A DNA stretch of 64,000 bases, taken from NCBI RefSeq assembly GCF_018130065.1, contig NZ_JAFCME010000013.1:124001-188000 (forward strand). Reading direction: 5' to 3'. Each line of letters opens with the position of its first letter. Within the stretch, counting starts at the first letter, position 1. Below are positions 1-9,086 of the stretch, one piece after another. This stretch comes from Bradyrhizobium sp. AUGA SZCCT0158 (GTDB lineage Bacteria; Pseudomonadota; Alphaproteobacteria; Rhizobiales; Xanthobacteraceae). The notes beneath the pieces are model-generated. The model was not told the origin of the DNA, did no database searches, and saw only the letters and a program-made list of their open reading frames with translations. The translations under genes and the position numbers were made by a program.

Positions 1-900
1 CATCGTGCCGGCGTCGGGCTCCCACACCGGCCGGGTCACACCACGGGTGACCTTGAACGTGACGTCATTGCTGGTCCCGGAAAGCGCGAGCATCCGCTCG
101 ACGCCGCGATCGAGATCTGCTTGCCGCTTGGCCATGCTGAGCGCCTCGCCGGTACAGGTGGTAGCGACGCAGTTCACCCACTGGCCGCCATGCACAATGC
201 CGACCGAAAAAGTGCAATCTTCAGTCGTCATGCCGTCGATGGCGATAATCTGGCGTGCCATCTCGCGGATCGCGGAACGGCCGGATGAGAGCGTGGCGCC
301 GGCATGGCCCGGCTTGCCGATCGCTTCGAGATTGAACCGGGCAATCGCATAACGTCCGGTGACGATGCCGTTGTTGGCGCGACCCGGCTCGGGCACCAGC
401 ACATACTTGTTGCGGGCGGCTTCGGCCTCGATGATGTCGCGGGTCGACGGCGTGCCGACCTCTTCGTCCGGGGTGAACAGTACCGTGATCGGCAGCGGCG
501 TCGTGAACGAGGCGCGCGCCAGTTGCCGGATCGCCTCCAGGCTGAGGTAGTTGCCGCCCTTCATGTCGAAGATGCCCGGGCCGTAGCACTTGTTGCCCTC
601 GCGCCGCCACGCCAGCTTTTGCAGCGTGCCGACGGGATGGACGGTATCGAGATGGCCGGCGATCAGGATGCCGGGGTCGCCCTGTTTCGGGTGGGGAAAG
701 CGCGCTCGGACGCAGCCGGCAAAGCCCTGCCGCCCGGCGATGCGTTCGATGGTCGCACCCATGATGGCCATCTCCCGCGCTGCAAGATCGAGCATGCGGT
801 CGACCGCGCCGGCGTCCCAGGTGGGGCTTTCGCATTCGACCCAGCTCCGCAGCCCCTGCAGCATGGTCTCGGAATCAAAGGGAAGGTTGGCAGGATTCAT
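1..900 (-). CDS. M20 family metallopeptidase (glutamate carboxypeptidase-like), C-terminus cut by window edge
   Basis: Reading leftward from the ATG at 900 gives 300 uninterrupted codons that run off the window. The di-zinc M20 motifs are present: HLDT at residues 83-86, GPGIFDMKGG at 107-116 supplying the bridging Asp112, and DEE at 145-147 with the general-base Glu. No signal peptide is visible, so it is probably cytoplasmic. M20 enzymes of this type cleave C-terminal residues from small peptides or folyl/amidated substrates. It is divergent from the peptide-type ABC transporter operon that starts at 1292, which fits import followed by hydrolysis of the imported compound; that link is inferred. 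The substrate cannot be told from sequence. Confidence 0.88.
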   Translation of the reverse strand, partial: MNPANLPFDSETMLQGLRSWVECESPTWDAGAVDRMLDLAAREMAIMGATIERIAGRQGFAGCVRARFPHPKQGDPGILIAGHLDTVHPVGTLQKLAWRREGNKCYGPGIFDMKGGNYLSLEAIRQLARASFTTPLPITVLFTPDEEVGTPSTRDIIEAEAARNKYVLVPEPGRANNGIVTGRYAIARFNLEAIGKPGHAGATLSSGRSAIREMARQIIAIDGMTTEDCTFSVGIVHGGQWVNCVATTCTGEALSMAKRQADLDRGVERMLALSGTSNDVTFKVTRGVTRPVWEPDAGTM

Positions 901-1291
901 CTGGGTTCTCCCGGTTCGGCCGGAATGTTTGGGCTCGGTGCCGATGGGTCCGTACGAGAGGGAGCGGCGGCGATTTTGTAAAGGGAAAACATGCCGCCGT
1001 CAGACTTTCGCCGTATCGGATCGGGGGAATGGCAATTCTGGCATCATTCTTGATTGTAGATTTTTGTGGAGGCGTGTTGGCGTAGCCGGATAGGGGCCAC
1101 CCAGCGGCCAGCGCAAGCCAGATGCGGATGAGGGCTATCCCGACTTCCACCTGAACGCCGGCGTCATCCCTGTCGTCGGACCAAAAGGGTGTTGTGAAGC
1201 TCAAGATCGACCCTATAGTCCGGTCAGAAACCGGGCAGGGGGCCCGAACAAGAAAAGCGTTCGGGCGCCGAGCGACAATGGAGGTGAAGGA
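901..1291. other. Divergent intergenic region, promoters expected
   Basis: 390 bp between the M20 peptidase (minus) and the ABC binding protein (plus). I see no convincing reading frame and no clear hairpin terminator. Promoters for both divergent units must lie here, but I could not pick a confident -35/-10 pair. Confidence 0.5.
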
Positions 1292-2872
1292 ATGAATGCG
1301 TTCAAAAAAGTAATTCTTGCTGCGACTTGCGTTGGCAGCCTGACAGCGGTGGCGTCGCCGGCGACGGCCCAAACTACCTTGCGCGTCGTCATGCACTCGG
1401 ATCTGAAGATTCTGGATCCGATCTGGACCACGGCCTACATCGTCCGTAACCACGGCTACATGATTTACGACACGCTTCTCGCCCAGGACGAGAAGGGTGA
1501 GGTAAAGCCGCAGATGGTCGAGAAGTACGAAGCCGCGGCGGACGGCAAGGGCTATACCTTCACGCTGCGCGACGGACTGCTGTGGCACGACGGCAAGCCG
1601 GTGACGTCGGAAGACTGCATCGCTTCGATCAAGCGCTGGGCGATCAAGGACTCGCTCGGTCAGAAAATGATGACCTTCGTCGACTCCATTAACGCCGTCG
1701 ATGCCAAAACTTTCACCATCAAGCTCAAGGAACCGACTGGCCTCGTTCTGCTCGGCCTGTCAAAACCATCGTCCAACGTGCCGTTCATGATGCCCAAACG
1801 CGTCGCCGAAACGGACGCCAACAAGCAGATCGAGGATTTTACGGGATCCGGCCCCTTTGTTTTGGTCAAGGATGAGTGGAAGCCCGGCGACAAGACGGTT
1901 TACGTCAAGTTCGACAAGTACAAGCCGCGCTCCGAGCCGGCCTCGGGCCTTGCCGGCGGCAAGATCGCCAAGGTCGATCGCGTCGAGTGGCGCGCCATTT
2001 CCGACGCGCAGCAAACGGTCAACGCGCTGTCGAAGGGCGAGATCGACTTCATCGAGGCGCCCAGCCACGACCTGCTTCCAACCCTGAAGAAGGATCCGAA
2101 CGTAAATATTGTCGTGTCGCCGTTGGCGAAGCTGCAATACGTCTTCAGGCCGAACACGCTGCACAAGCCGTTCGACAATCCGAAAGTCCGCCATGCGTTG
2201 TGGTACGCCTTCAATCAGGAAGATTTCCTGATGGCGACCATCGGTGACGAGAACTACATCAGGCCGTGCAAGGCGCTGTTCATCTGCGACACGCCTTTCG
2301 CCAGCACCAAGGGAATGGACGGGCTGCTGACCTCCAACGCCAAGAAGGCCCAGGAGCTTCTGAAGGAGGCGGGCTACGACGGCACGCCGGTGATGCTGAT
2401 GCACTCCACCGACCTCAAGACCCTGACCAACCTTGCTCCGGTGGCGAAATCGCTGATGGAAAAGGCGGGCTTCAAGGTCGACATGCAGTCGATGGATTGG
2501 CAGACCCTGGTCGCCCGCCGTGCCAAGAAGGACCCGCCGGAGGCGGGCGGCTGGAACGCCTTCCTCACGGCCTGGGTCGCTGCCGACGTGATGAACCCGA
2601 TCTCCACGGCCTATGTGAACGCGGCTTGCGACAAGGCGTCGTTCGGCTGGCCCTGCGACGAAAAGCTGGAGAAGCTGCGCGACGACTTTGCCCGCGAGAC
2701 CGACCCGGCCAAGCAGAAAGCGATCGCCGAAGCGGTACAGCAACGCGTCATCGAGTTCACGCCGGAGATTCCGGTCGGCGAGTACGTTCAACCCGTTGCC
2801 ATGCGCAAGAACGTCAAGGGGTATCTGATTTCACCGGTGCCGGTGCTCTGGAACGTGGAAATCACGAAGTAA
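1292..2872 (+). CDS. ABC transporter substrate-binding protein, family 5 (peptide/opine/nickel type)
   Basis: 526 residues, the usual size of a DppA/OppA-class binding protein. A strong ribosome site (GGAGGTGAAGGA) stands just before the ATG. Residues 1-27 form a Sec signal peptide ending around ATAQ. The mature protein has family-5 features: an early LDP segment, the YDTL stretch, a central region with WHDGKPVTSED, and a C-terminal lobe ending in VPVLWNVE. It should bind the ligand in the periplasm and deliver it to the permeases at 2928 and 3875. Promoter-proximal position and the stem-loop right after the stop codon are typical when the binding protein is made in excess. The ligand is unknown; the divergent M20 carboxypeptidase suggests a peptide or amino-acid conjugate. 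Confidence 0.93.
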   Translation: MNAFKKVILAATCVGSLTAVASPATAQTTLRVVMHSDLKILDPIWTTAYIVRNHGYMIYDTLLAQDEKGEVKPQMVEKYEAAADGKGYTFTLRDGLLWHDGKPVTSEDCIASIKRWAIKDSLGQKMMTFVDSINAVDAKTFTIKLKEPTGLVLLGLSKPSSNVPFMMPKRVAETDANKQIEDFTGSGPFVLVKDEWKPGDKTVYVKFDKYKPRSEPASGLAGGKIAKVDRVEWRAISDAQQTVNALSKGEIDFIEAPSHDLLPTLKKDPNVNIVVSPLAKLQYVFRPNTLHKPFDNPKVRHALWYAFNQEDFLMATIGDENYIRPCKALFICDTPFASTKGMDGLLTSNAKKAQELLKEAGYDGTPVMLMHSTDLKTLTNLAPVAKSLMEKAGFKVDMQSMDWQTLVARRAKKDPPEAGGWNAFLTAWVAADVMNPISTAYVNAACDKASFGWPCDEKLEKLRDDFARETDPAKQKAIAEAVQQRVIEFTPEIPVGEYVQPVAMRKNVKGYLISPVPVLWNVEITK

Positions 2873-2878
2873 GTTGAC

Positions 2879-2906
2879 AACGGGCGGCGGTTCGCCGCCG
2901 CCCGTT
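2879..2906 (+). promoter_or_regulatory. Perfect 12-bp stem-loop with TTCG tetraloop between binding protein and permease
   Basis: Arms AACGGGCGGCGG (2879-2890) and CCGCCGCCCGTT (2895-2906) enclose TTCG. No T-run follows, so full termination is unlikely. In binding-protein operons such stems protect the upstream mRNA from 3' exonucleases or attenuate read-through and so raise the ratio of binding protein to permease; that role is inferred from position. Confidence 0.75.
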
Positions 2907-2927
2907 CGGTTATAGGATCGCGCTTCC

Positions 2928-3875
2928 ATGTCGATGTACGGCTATCTCTTTCGGCGTCTGCTCGGCACGATCCCCGTGATGCTGGTGGTTGCGGTCTTCA
3001 TCTTCCTGATGCTGCGGCTGACCCCCTCGGATCCTGCGGCGATCATCGCCGGCGACAACGCCACCACCGAACAGGTGGCGCAGATCCGCAGCCAGCTCGG
3101 CCTCGACCGGCCGATGATCGAGCAGTTCGTGATCTGGTCGGGCCGGGTGTTGACCGGCAATCTCGGCGAAAGCTTCTTCTTCAAGAAGACGGTGGCTGCG
3201 CTGATCGGCGAGCGGATCGAGCCGACCTTGTCGCTTGCGCTGTTCACGATCCTGATCGCGGTGTTTGTCGCCGTTCCGCTCGGCGTGCTGGCCGCGCACC
3301 GGCACGGGTCGTGGATCGACCGCATCGTGATGGGCTTTTCGGTGCTCGGATTTTCCGTGCCCGTGTTCGTGATCGGCTACCTCCTGATCTATTTGTTCGC
3401 GGTCTATTTGAACTGGCTGCCGGTGCAGGGCTATCAGCGCATCTCGGAGGGGGTCGGCGGCTGGGTGCAGCGGCTGATCCTGCCGTCGGTGACCTTGTCG
3501 GTGATTTATATCGCCCTGATCGCGCGCATGACGCGCACCAGCGTGCTGGAAGTGCTGTCGGAAGACTATATCCGCACCGCGCGGGCCAAGGGACAATCCG
3601 AGCGAAAGGTGCTGTTCCGTCATGCGCTGCGCAATGCCGCCGTCCCGATCGTCACGGTGATCGGACTTGGCGTGGCGCTCCTGATCGGCGGCGTGGTCGT
3701 TACCGAAAGCGTGTTCACGATTCCAGGTCTCGGCCGGCTCACGGTTGACGCGGTGCTGGCGCGCGACTACCCGACGATCCAGGCCGTGATCCTGCTGTTC
3801 TCATTCGTCTACGTCATGATCAACCTGTCGGTCGACATGCTCTACACCATCCTCGATCCCAGGATTCGCTACTGA
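2928..3875 (+). CDS. ABC transporter permease, DppB/OppB type
   Basis: 315 residues with an N-terminal membrane anchor (YLFRRLLGTIPVMLVVAVFIF), a periplasmic segment, then a six-helix BPD_transp_1 core. The EAA-type coupling loop is visible near residues 208-230 (DYIRTARAKGQSERKVLFRHALRNA). The C-terminal DPRIRY ending is typical of DppB. The first residue follows the stem-loop at 2879-2906. The stop codon overlaps the next start as TGATG, so translation of the two permeases is coupled. It forms a heterodimer with the next gene product in the inner membrane. Confidence 0.94.
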   Translation: MSMYGYLFRRLLGTIPVMLVVAVFIFLMLRLTPSDPAAIIAGDNATTEQVAQIRSQLGLDRPMIEQFVIWSGRVLTGNLGESFFFKKTVAALIGERIEPTLSLALFTILIAVFVAVPLGVLAAHRHGSWIDRIVMGFSVLGFSVPVFVIGYLLIYLFAVYLNWLPVQGYQRISEGVGGWVQRLILPSVTLSVIYIALIARMTRTSVLEVLSEDYIRTARAKGQSERKVLFRHALRNAAVPIVTVIGLGVALLIGGVVVTESVFTIPGLGRLTVDAVLARDYPTIQAVILLFSFVYVMINLSVDMLYTILDPRIRY

Positions 3876-4798
3876 TGGCCGACGCAACCATCCTCGAACC
3901 CGTGCTGCCGGCGAGCCCGGCCAAGCCAGCCGCGTATCGCAAATTGCTGCGCAACCCGGGCGTGATGTTCGGCAGCACCGTCATCATGATCGTATTGCTG
4001 ATGGGGCTATTGGCACCCTGGCTCGGAACCATCGATCCGACGGCGATCAGCCCGATCGCGCGAAACAAGGTTCCCGGCGCCGAAATCACGATACGCACGG
4101 ACACCGGCGAACGCATCAAGATGATCGCCAAGTTAGGCACGGACAGCCTCGGACGTGACGTCTACAGCCGCGTGGTCTATGGCGCGCGCGTTTCGCTCTT
4201 TGTCGGCGTCACGGTGGCGCTGATCAGCGTCGCCTGCGGCCTGTTCATCGGCCTGCTTGCCGGCTTCTTCCGCATTCTCGACGCCATCATCATGCGGATC
4301 ATGGACGGCCTGATGGCGATCCCGGCCATTCTGCTGGCGATCGCCATGGTGTCGCTGTTCCGTTCCAGCGTGTGGACGGTCATCATCGCCATCACGGTTC
4401 CGCAGATTCCAGGCGTGGTCCGGCTCGTGCGGTCCATCGTGCTCAGCGTGCGCGAGGAGCCCTATGTCGAGGCGGCGGTGACGCTCGGCACTTCGACCCC
4501 GAAACTGCTGTGGCGGCATGTGCTGCCGAACACGATCGCGCCCATGATCGTGCAGGGCACCTTCATCTGCGCCTCCGCCATCCTCATCGAAGCCATCCTG
4601 TCCTTCCTTGGCATCGGCGTGCCGCCGGAAGTGCCGACCTGGGGCAACATCATGGCCGCGGGGCGAGAGGTGTTCAGCCTCTTCCCGCACAACATCATCT
4701 ATCCCGGCGTGTGCCTTGCCTTGACCATTCTGGCCGTCAACGTTCTCGGTGACGGTCTGCGCGACACGCTCGATCCCAAGATGGCGAAGCGGGTGTGA
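3875..4798 (+). CDS. ABC transporter permease, DppC/OppC type
   Basis: 307 residues. The N-terminal OppC_N region (residues about 20-75) contains the first helix and the LAPWL stretch, followed by the characteristic LGTDSLGRDVYSRVVYGAR segment and the BPD_transp_1 core. The EAA loop is EEPYVEAAVTLGTSTPKLLWRHVLPN. It ends DTLDPK, usual for this subunit. The start overlaps the upstream stop by one base. It pairs with the DppB-type subunit; both hand energy coupling to the fused ATPase that begins two bases after this stop. Confidence 0.94.
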   Translation: MADATILEPVLPASPAKPAAYRKLLRNPGVMFGSTVIMIVLLMGLLAPWLGTIDPTAISPIARNKVPGAEITIRTDTGERIKMIAKLGTDSLGRDVYSRVVYGARVSLFVGVTVALISVACGLFIGLLAGFFRILDAIIMRIMDGLMAIPAILLAIAMVSLFRSSVWTVIIAITVPQIPGVVRLVRSIVLSVREEPYVEAAVTLGTSTPKLLWRHVLPNTIAPMIVQGTFICASAILIEAILSFLGIGVPPEVPTWGNIMAAGREVFSLFPHNIIYPGVCLALTILAVNVLGDGLRDTLDPKMAKRV

Positions 4799-4799
4799 T

Positions 4800-6416
4800 G
4801 TGAGCAACACGGTCCTTGAAGTTTCCGATCTTTCCGTCGTCATCAGGGGCGGCGACCGGACCCACGCCGTGCAGGGCATCAACCTGGCCGTCAACGCCGA
4901 CGAGATCGTTTGCGTGGTCGGCGAATCCGGCTCCGGCAAATCCGTGACTGCGCAGGCCGTCATGGGCCTGTTGCCGAAAGGCGCGATGCAGGTCGAAACC
5001 GGCTCGATCCGGCTGCAGGGCGATCAACTGCTTGCCAAGTCAGATGCCGAACTGCGCGCGATCCGCGGCACCCGCATGGCGATGGTGTTCCAGGAGCCGA
5101 TGACCGCGCTCAACCCCGTCGAGCGGGTCGGGGATCAGATCCGCGAGGTGCTGGAAATCCACACCGATCTCGATCCGAAGCAGCAGCGTGCGCGCGTGCT
5201 CGAGATCATGCGTTCCGTGCATCTGCCTGATCCCGAACAGATGATCGACGCCTATCCGCACCAGCTCTCCGGCGGCCAGCGCCAGCGGATCATGATCGCG
5301 GCGGCATTGGTGCTCGACCCGGCTCTGTTGATTGCGGACGAGCCGACGACGGCGCTCGACGTCACCACGCAGGCGCAGATCCTCAAGCTCGTGCGGGAGA
5401 TGCAGGGGCGCACCAAAACCGGCGTGCTGTTCATCACCCATGATTTCGGCGTCGTTTCCGAGATCGCCGACCGCGTCGTGGTGATGCAGATGGGCCGGAT
5501 CGTGGAGCAGGGCCCTTGCGAGGAGGTGCTGCGCAATCCGCGCGAGGACTACACCAGGATGCTGCTGCGCGCGGTGCCGAGCATGACGCCGCCGAAGCGA
5601 TCTCCGGTGACCGGTCCGGTGGTCTTGCAGACCGAGAATCTGTTCAAGACCTACGGCAAGCGATCGCTGTTCAATCCGAAGGCGCGCGTCGTGGCCGCGG
5701 TCAAGGACGTCTCGCTGACGATCCGTCGCGGCGAAACGCTGGGCATTGTCGGCGAGTCCGGTTCGGGCAAGTCGACGGTGGCGCGTTGCGTCGCGCGGCT
5801 GGTCGAAACCTCCGGTGGCGGCATCAAGATTGACGGGGTCGATATCGCGGCCATGCGCGAGACGAAATTTCGCCCCATGCGCCGGCGCATCCAGTTCATT
5901 TTCCAGGACCCATATCGATCGCTCAATCCGCGCCGCACGGTCGGTGAGGCGATCATCGAGGGGCCGATGAATTTTGGCGTCAGCCGCAAGGAGGCGCTGC
6001 AGCGTGCGCGCGACCTGATGGCGATCGTGCACCTGCCTCCGGCCGCGATCGATCGTTTCCCGCACCAGTTCTCCGGCGGCCAGCGCCAAAGGATCTGCAT
6101 TGCGCGGGCGCTGGCGATGGAGCCTGAATTGCTGATTGGTGACGAGCCGGTGTCGGCGCTCGACGTCTCCGTACAGGACCAGGTGCTGAAGCTGCTGGAC
6201 GAGGTGCGTCGCAAGTTCAATCTGGCGGTGCTGTTCATCACCCATGATTTGCGCGTTGCAGCCCAGGTCTGTGACCGGATCGCGGTCATGCAGCGCGGGG
6301 TAATCGTCGAACAGGGCACCACGGCGGAGGTCTTCGCCGCGCCCCAGCACGAATATACAAGGGCATTGTTCGACGCCGCGCCCGGCCGGCATCAGGAATT
6401 CGCCGCCAGCGCTTGA
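4800..6416 (+). CDS. Fused double ABC ATPase (DppD-DppF type)
   Basis: The GTG at 4800 lies two bases past the permease stop and gives an N-terminus SNTVLEVSDL that matches the family; an in-frame ATG at 4749 would sit inside the permease gene and is rejected. The protein (538 residues) holds two full ATPase domains. First: Walker A GESGSGKS 41-48, signature LSGGQRQR, Walker B LLIADEPTTALD. Second: Walker A GESGSGKS near 318, signature FSGGQRQR near 425, Walker B LLIGDEPVSALD. Each is followed by the oligopeptide-type C-terminal extension. One polypeptide therefore supplies both nucleotide-binding domains of the transporter, a common arrangement in rhizobia. It closes the operon. Confidence 0.94.
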   Translation: MSNTVLEVSDLSVVIRGGDRTHAVQGINLAVNADEIVCVVGESGSGKSVTAQAVMGLLPKGAMQVETGSIRLQGDQLLAKSDAELRAIRGTRMAMVFQEPMTALNPVERVGDQIREVLEIHTDLDPKQQRARVLEIMRSVHLPDPEQMIDAYPHQLSGGQRQRIMIAAALVLDPALLIADEPTTALDVTTQAQILKLVREMQGRTKTGVLFITHDFGVVSEIADRVVVMQMGRIVEQGPCEEVLRNPREDYTRMLLRAVPSMTPPKRSPVTGPVVLQTENLFKTYGKRSLFNPKARVVAAVKDVSLTIRRGETLGIVGESGSGKSTVARCVARLVETSGGGIKIDGVDIAAMRETKFRPMRRRIQFIFQDPYRSLNPRRTVGEAIIEGPMNFGVSRKEALQRARDLMAIVHLPPAAIDRFPHQFSGGQRQRICIARALAMEPELLIGDEPVSALDVSVQDQVLKLLDEVRRKFNLAVLFITHDLRVAAQVCDRIAVMQRGVIVEQGTTAEVFAAPQHEYTRALFDAAPGRHQEFAASA

Positions 6417-6424
6417 TGGCTCTC

Positions 6425-6568
6425 CTAGCAGTTGCTGTCGCGCAGCAGTTCTGGCCCGTCGTTCGAGAGCGGAGACGGGATTTGCGGCCGTGGCGAAGGC
6501 GAGTGCGGATCCCTGGCCGGCTTGCATCCCGTGGCATCAGATTTTTCGGTAGGTTGTTCGCTGGCCAT
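6425..6568 (-). CDS. Possible small proline-rich hypothetical protein
   Basis: A 47-codon frame on the minus strand begins MASEQPTEKSDATG, continues with a Ser/Pro-rich stretch (HSPSPRPQIPSP) and ends LSNDGPELLRDSNC. GGAG stands nine bases before the ATG. It sits alone between the convergent ABC operon and the hydrolase at 6622. No domain is recognised. The spaced start, the ribosome site and non-random composition argue for a real gene, but the case is weak. Confidence 0.35.
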   Translation of the reverse strand: MASEQPTEKSDATGCKPARDPHSPSPRPQIPSPLSNDGPELLRDSNC

Positions 6569-6621
6569 GTCGTCATGCTCCAATTGCTGCAGGACAACAT
6601 TTTAGCGCGCATCAGGTTCCA

Positions 6622-7482
6622 TCAATCCGGGTGCGCTGCGATATGCGCCAGCAATAATTCGCTGACCCGTTCCGGCGCCTGATCGGCCGCGAAATGCCCG
6701 ACGCCGGGCAGGACTTCGAATTGATAGGGCGCGGCGACGAAATCGCGGGTGCCTTCGGCGGCGATACGGCCGACGGTGTCGTCGGCGTCGCCCCAGATGT
6801 AGAGCGTGGGCACACGGATCGGACCGAGCGGCCCGCGGACCGCGCCGCGCGCGCGGTACCAGGCCAGCGCCGCTTCCATCACGTCCTTGTTGCCGAGCAC
6901 GGCCAGATGCCGTTCGATCGCCTCAGCGGGAACGCCGTTGGCAATGAGCCGATCGCGCAGCCATTTGGCGTTGTCGGCGAGCACTATGTCGGCGGCGTCA
7001 GGTTCGAGGAACGCCTTGTGGTGCCGCGAGCGACTAGCCTGTTCGCCGTCGGCCATGTGCAGCGCGCGATTGAACGCGTTCGGATGGGGCCGCGAAAGAA
7101 TGCTGAGGGAGGCCAGCCGCTCGTGGCAACGGTCGGCCAATCCCCAGGCGATGCTGCCGCCCCAGTCATGGCCGACCAGGTGAAAGCGCGCCTCGCCATA
7201 GCCCGAGGCCGCGGCGATGGCCAGCGCGTCGTCGATCAGGCGGTCGATCAGGTAGTGCGAGAACTCGCGCGGGTTAGGCCGCGCGCCCGGAGAGTAACCG
7301 CGCTGGCTCGGCGCAATCGCGCGGTATCCCATATCGCCGAGCGCCGTAACCTGGGCGCGCCAGCAATGCATCGATTCGGCAAAGCCGTGCAGCAGCAACA
7401 CCAGCGGCGCGCCGGCCTCGCCCGCGACGAGGGCGTCGAAGGTGAGGCGCGGGGAGATGGTGATCTGTTCCAGGGCCGGCAC
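6622..7482 (-). CDS. Alpha/beta hydrolase, epoxide hydrolase/haloalkane dehalogenase class
   Basis: 286 residues. The oxyanion region is LLLHGFAES (about 30-37) and the nucleophile elbow is GHDWGGS with Asp106, the Asp nucleophile that marks epoxide hydrolases and dehalogenases rather than Ser esterases. RGYSPGARP after strand 4 is the usual epoxide-hydrolase sequence. The charge relay can be completed by an Asp in WGDADDTVG and His263 in GVGHFAA. No signal peptide. It probably opens epoxides or hydrolyses related substrates in the cytoplasm. It stands alone, minus strand, with the acyltransferase divergent. Confidence 0.85.
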   Translation of the reverse strand: MPALEQITISPRLTFDALVAGEAGAPLVLLLHGFAESMHCWRAQVTALGDMGYRAIAPSQRGYSPGARPNPREFSHYLIDRLIDDALAIAAASGYGEARFHLVGHDWGGSIAWGLADRCHERLASLSILSRPHPNAFNRALHMADGEQASRSRHHKAFLEPDAADIVLADNAKWLRDRLIANGVPAEAIERHLAVLGNKDVMEAALAWYRARGAVRGPLGPIRVPTLYIWGDADDTVGRIAAEGTRDFVAAPYQFEVLPGVGHFAADQAPERVSELLLAHIAAHPD

Positions 7483-7636
7483 GTGACAATCCTAGATAGA
7501 CAATGCCGGCCGGTCCACGGCGAAACGGATTTTCTTTGGGGCAGGCGGCCGTCTGGGCCCGTCCGGAATTATGCAAGGGTCGAAAAGTACTGTATTCGGG
7601 GCCCGTCAATCGCAGAAGCCTCAAGGGACATTATCG

Positions 7637-8374
7637 TTGCATTATCTGAGATCGGTCGCATTCGATGCGTTGGTGGTGCTGTGGACGCTGGTGCTGTCGC
7701 CGGCGATACCCCTGTTGTGGGTTTTCGATGCGAGCAGCGCAAAGGTTCGCGCGGTGTCACAATTGTGGTCGCACGGCATCGTGTTTCTTCTGAAATACGT
7801 GGTGGGGCTGGATTACAGGGAGCTAGGCCGCGACAACATTCCAATTGGCCCGTGCATCATCGCCTGTAATCACCAATCGCTGTGGGAGACGGTTGCGCTC
7901 TGCGTGATTTTTCCCGATGCCAGCATCGTCGCCAAGAAAGAACTGCTCAATATCCCGGTGGTCGGCTGGTTCCTTCACCGCTATCCGATGATCCTGGTCG
8001 ACCGGTCGGCGGGCCGGCAGGCGCTCAAGCAAATGATCGCGGAAGCAAGGGCCGCGATCGGCGAAGGCCGCAAAGTCTTGATATTTCCGCAAGGCACGCG
8101 CCAGGCGGTCGACGAGCCCATGACATTCCATGCGGCCGGCATCGCCGCGCTGTACACCAATCTCGATATCCCGGTGTTGCCGACGGCGCATAATTCCGGA
8201 TTGTTCTGGGGCAAGAAGACGCTGATGATTCACAGCGGCAACATTTCTCTGTCCTACCTGCCGCCGATTCCGCCGGGGTTAGATCGGAAAGAGTTTCAGG
8301 CGAAGGTCGAGCGGCAAATTTCCGAAGAGGCGAGCCGATTGATCAAGGCGGCCGACGCGAAGGTCGTTCGTTAG
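7637..8374 (+). CDS. 1-acyl-sn-glycerol-3-phosphate acyltransferase (PlsC family)
   Basis: I prefer the TTG at 7637: AAGGGA lies eight bases upstream and the resulting start, HYLRSVAFDALVV, matches the usual N-terminal membrane anchor of alphaproteobacterial members. An in-frame ATG at 7571 would add 22 residues. The 245-residue protein carries the acyltransferase motif as NHQSLWE (H79, E84), the H-x4-E variant common in this lineage, and the second block FPQGTR. It should acylate lysophosphatidic acid or a related acceptor at the inner membrane in phospholipid synthesis. The stop overlaps the convergent TMEM175-like gene by four bases. Confidence 0.85.
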   Translation: MHYLRSVAFDALVVLWTLVLSPAIPLLWVFDASSAKVRAVSQLWSHGIVFLLKYVVGLDYRELGRDNIPIGPCIIACNHQSLWETVALCVIFPDASIVAKKELLNIPVVGWFLHRYPMILVDRSAGRQALKQMIAEARAAIGEGRKVLIFPQGTRQAVDEPMTFHAAGIAALYTNLDIPVLPTAHNSGLFWGKKTLMIHSGNISLSYLPPIPPGLDRKEFQAKVERQISEEASRLIKAADAKVVR

Positions 8375-8976
8375 CGCGACCATCGTTCGGCGAGCCAGCC
8401 TGCGATCGGCGAGAAAAAGGCCAGGCACCAGATGAATTGCGCCACCTTTGGGGAGAATGTGGCGATGGCTGTTCCGATGACGAACACCAAAATCGGAAAT
8501 AATACCGTCACCCGCAATGGCATGTCGCGGCGGCCCCTGAGGGCGATAACCCACAGCAGCCCGTTCAACGTGGCGATCGTAGCGAGATGCATTCCGTAGA
8601 TCACGGCGACCACGCCGTCGAGCCGCCAGCTGCCGTAAAGGCCGTTCGTCACCGGTAGGATGATGATCGACAGAAGAAACAGCAGATTGAGGAATACCAC
8701 GCCGCGGCTGGCTTCCGGCGCCACGGCGAGCCGCCGGTGATGGCTGAACCAGAACAGGCCGGCGACCACGAAGCTGATCGTCAGCGCGATGACCGGTTGC
8801 GCATAGACGCGAACGAGGTCGATCCAGGCCGGCGCGCTCGCGAAACTGCCGGCCTTCGGCAGGTCGTAGGCGAGCAGCGTCATGGCAACGCCGAAGATCG
8901 TGTTGCTCAGCATCTCCAGCCGGCGCATTTCGAAAAGGCTTGTTTGCTGCAATGCCGCTCCCCCGACCGCCATCAA
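8371..8976 (-). CDS. TMEM175-like (DUF1211) membrane protein, putative cation channel
   Basis: 201 residues with about six hydrophobic helices. The first helix region reads RRLEMLSNTIFGVAMTLL, corresponding to the conserved R-x3-FSD stretch of bacterial TMEM175 channels, with SN in place of SD. FSHHRRL precedes helix 3. Bacterial TMEM175 proteins form tetrameric potassium-permeable channels. Function here rests on this family resemblance only, and the altered filter-helix motif makes ion selectivity uncertain. Confidence 0.75.
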   Translation of the reverse strand: MMAVGGAALQQTSLFEMRRLEMLSNTIFGVAMTLLAYDLPKAGSFASAPAWIDLVRVYAQPVIALTISFVVAGLFWFSHHRRLAVAPEASRGVVFLNLLFLLSIIILPVTNGLYGSWRLDGVVAVIYGMHLATIATLNGLLWVIALRGRRDMPLRVTVLFPILVFVIGTAIATFSPKVAQFIWCLAFFSPIAGWLAERWSR

Positions 8977-9086
8977 TTCATGCTGTCCAAGCGAATTATA
9001 ACCGTGTGAAGCTTTAACGCTGGAATGGCGAGCAGCATTCGAAACAATTTTCGGTCTTTCGAGGAAGAAATCTGCGGCACCTCAAT

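Noticed and set aside
3875..6416. ATPase start at the ATG at 4749
   Set aside because: It would lie 50 bp inside the permease gene; the GTG at 4800 fits the gene order and family N-terminus.
5040..6527. 495-codon frame antisense to the fused ATPase
   Set aside because: The plus strand carries two complete ABC ATPase domains; the antisense frame has no recognisable sequence.
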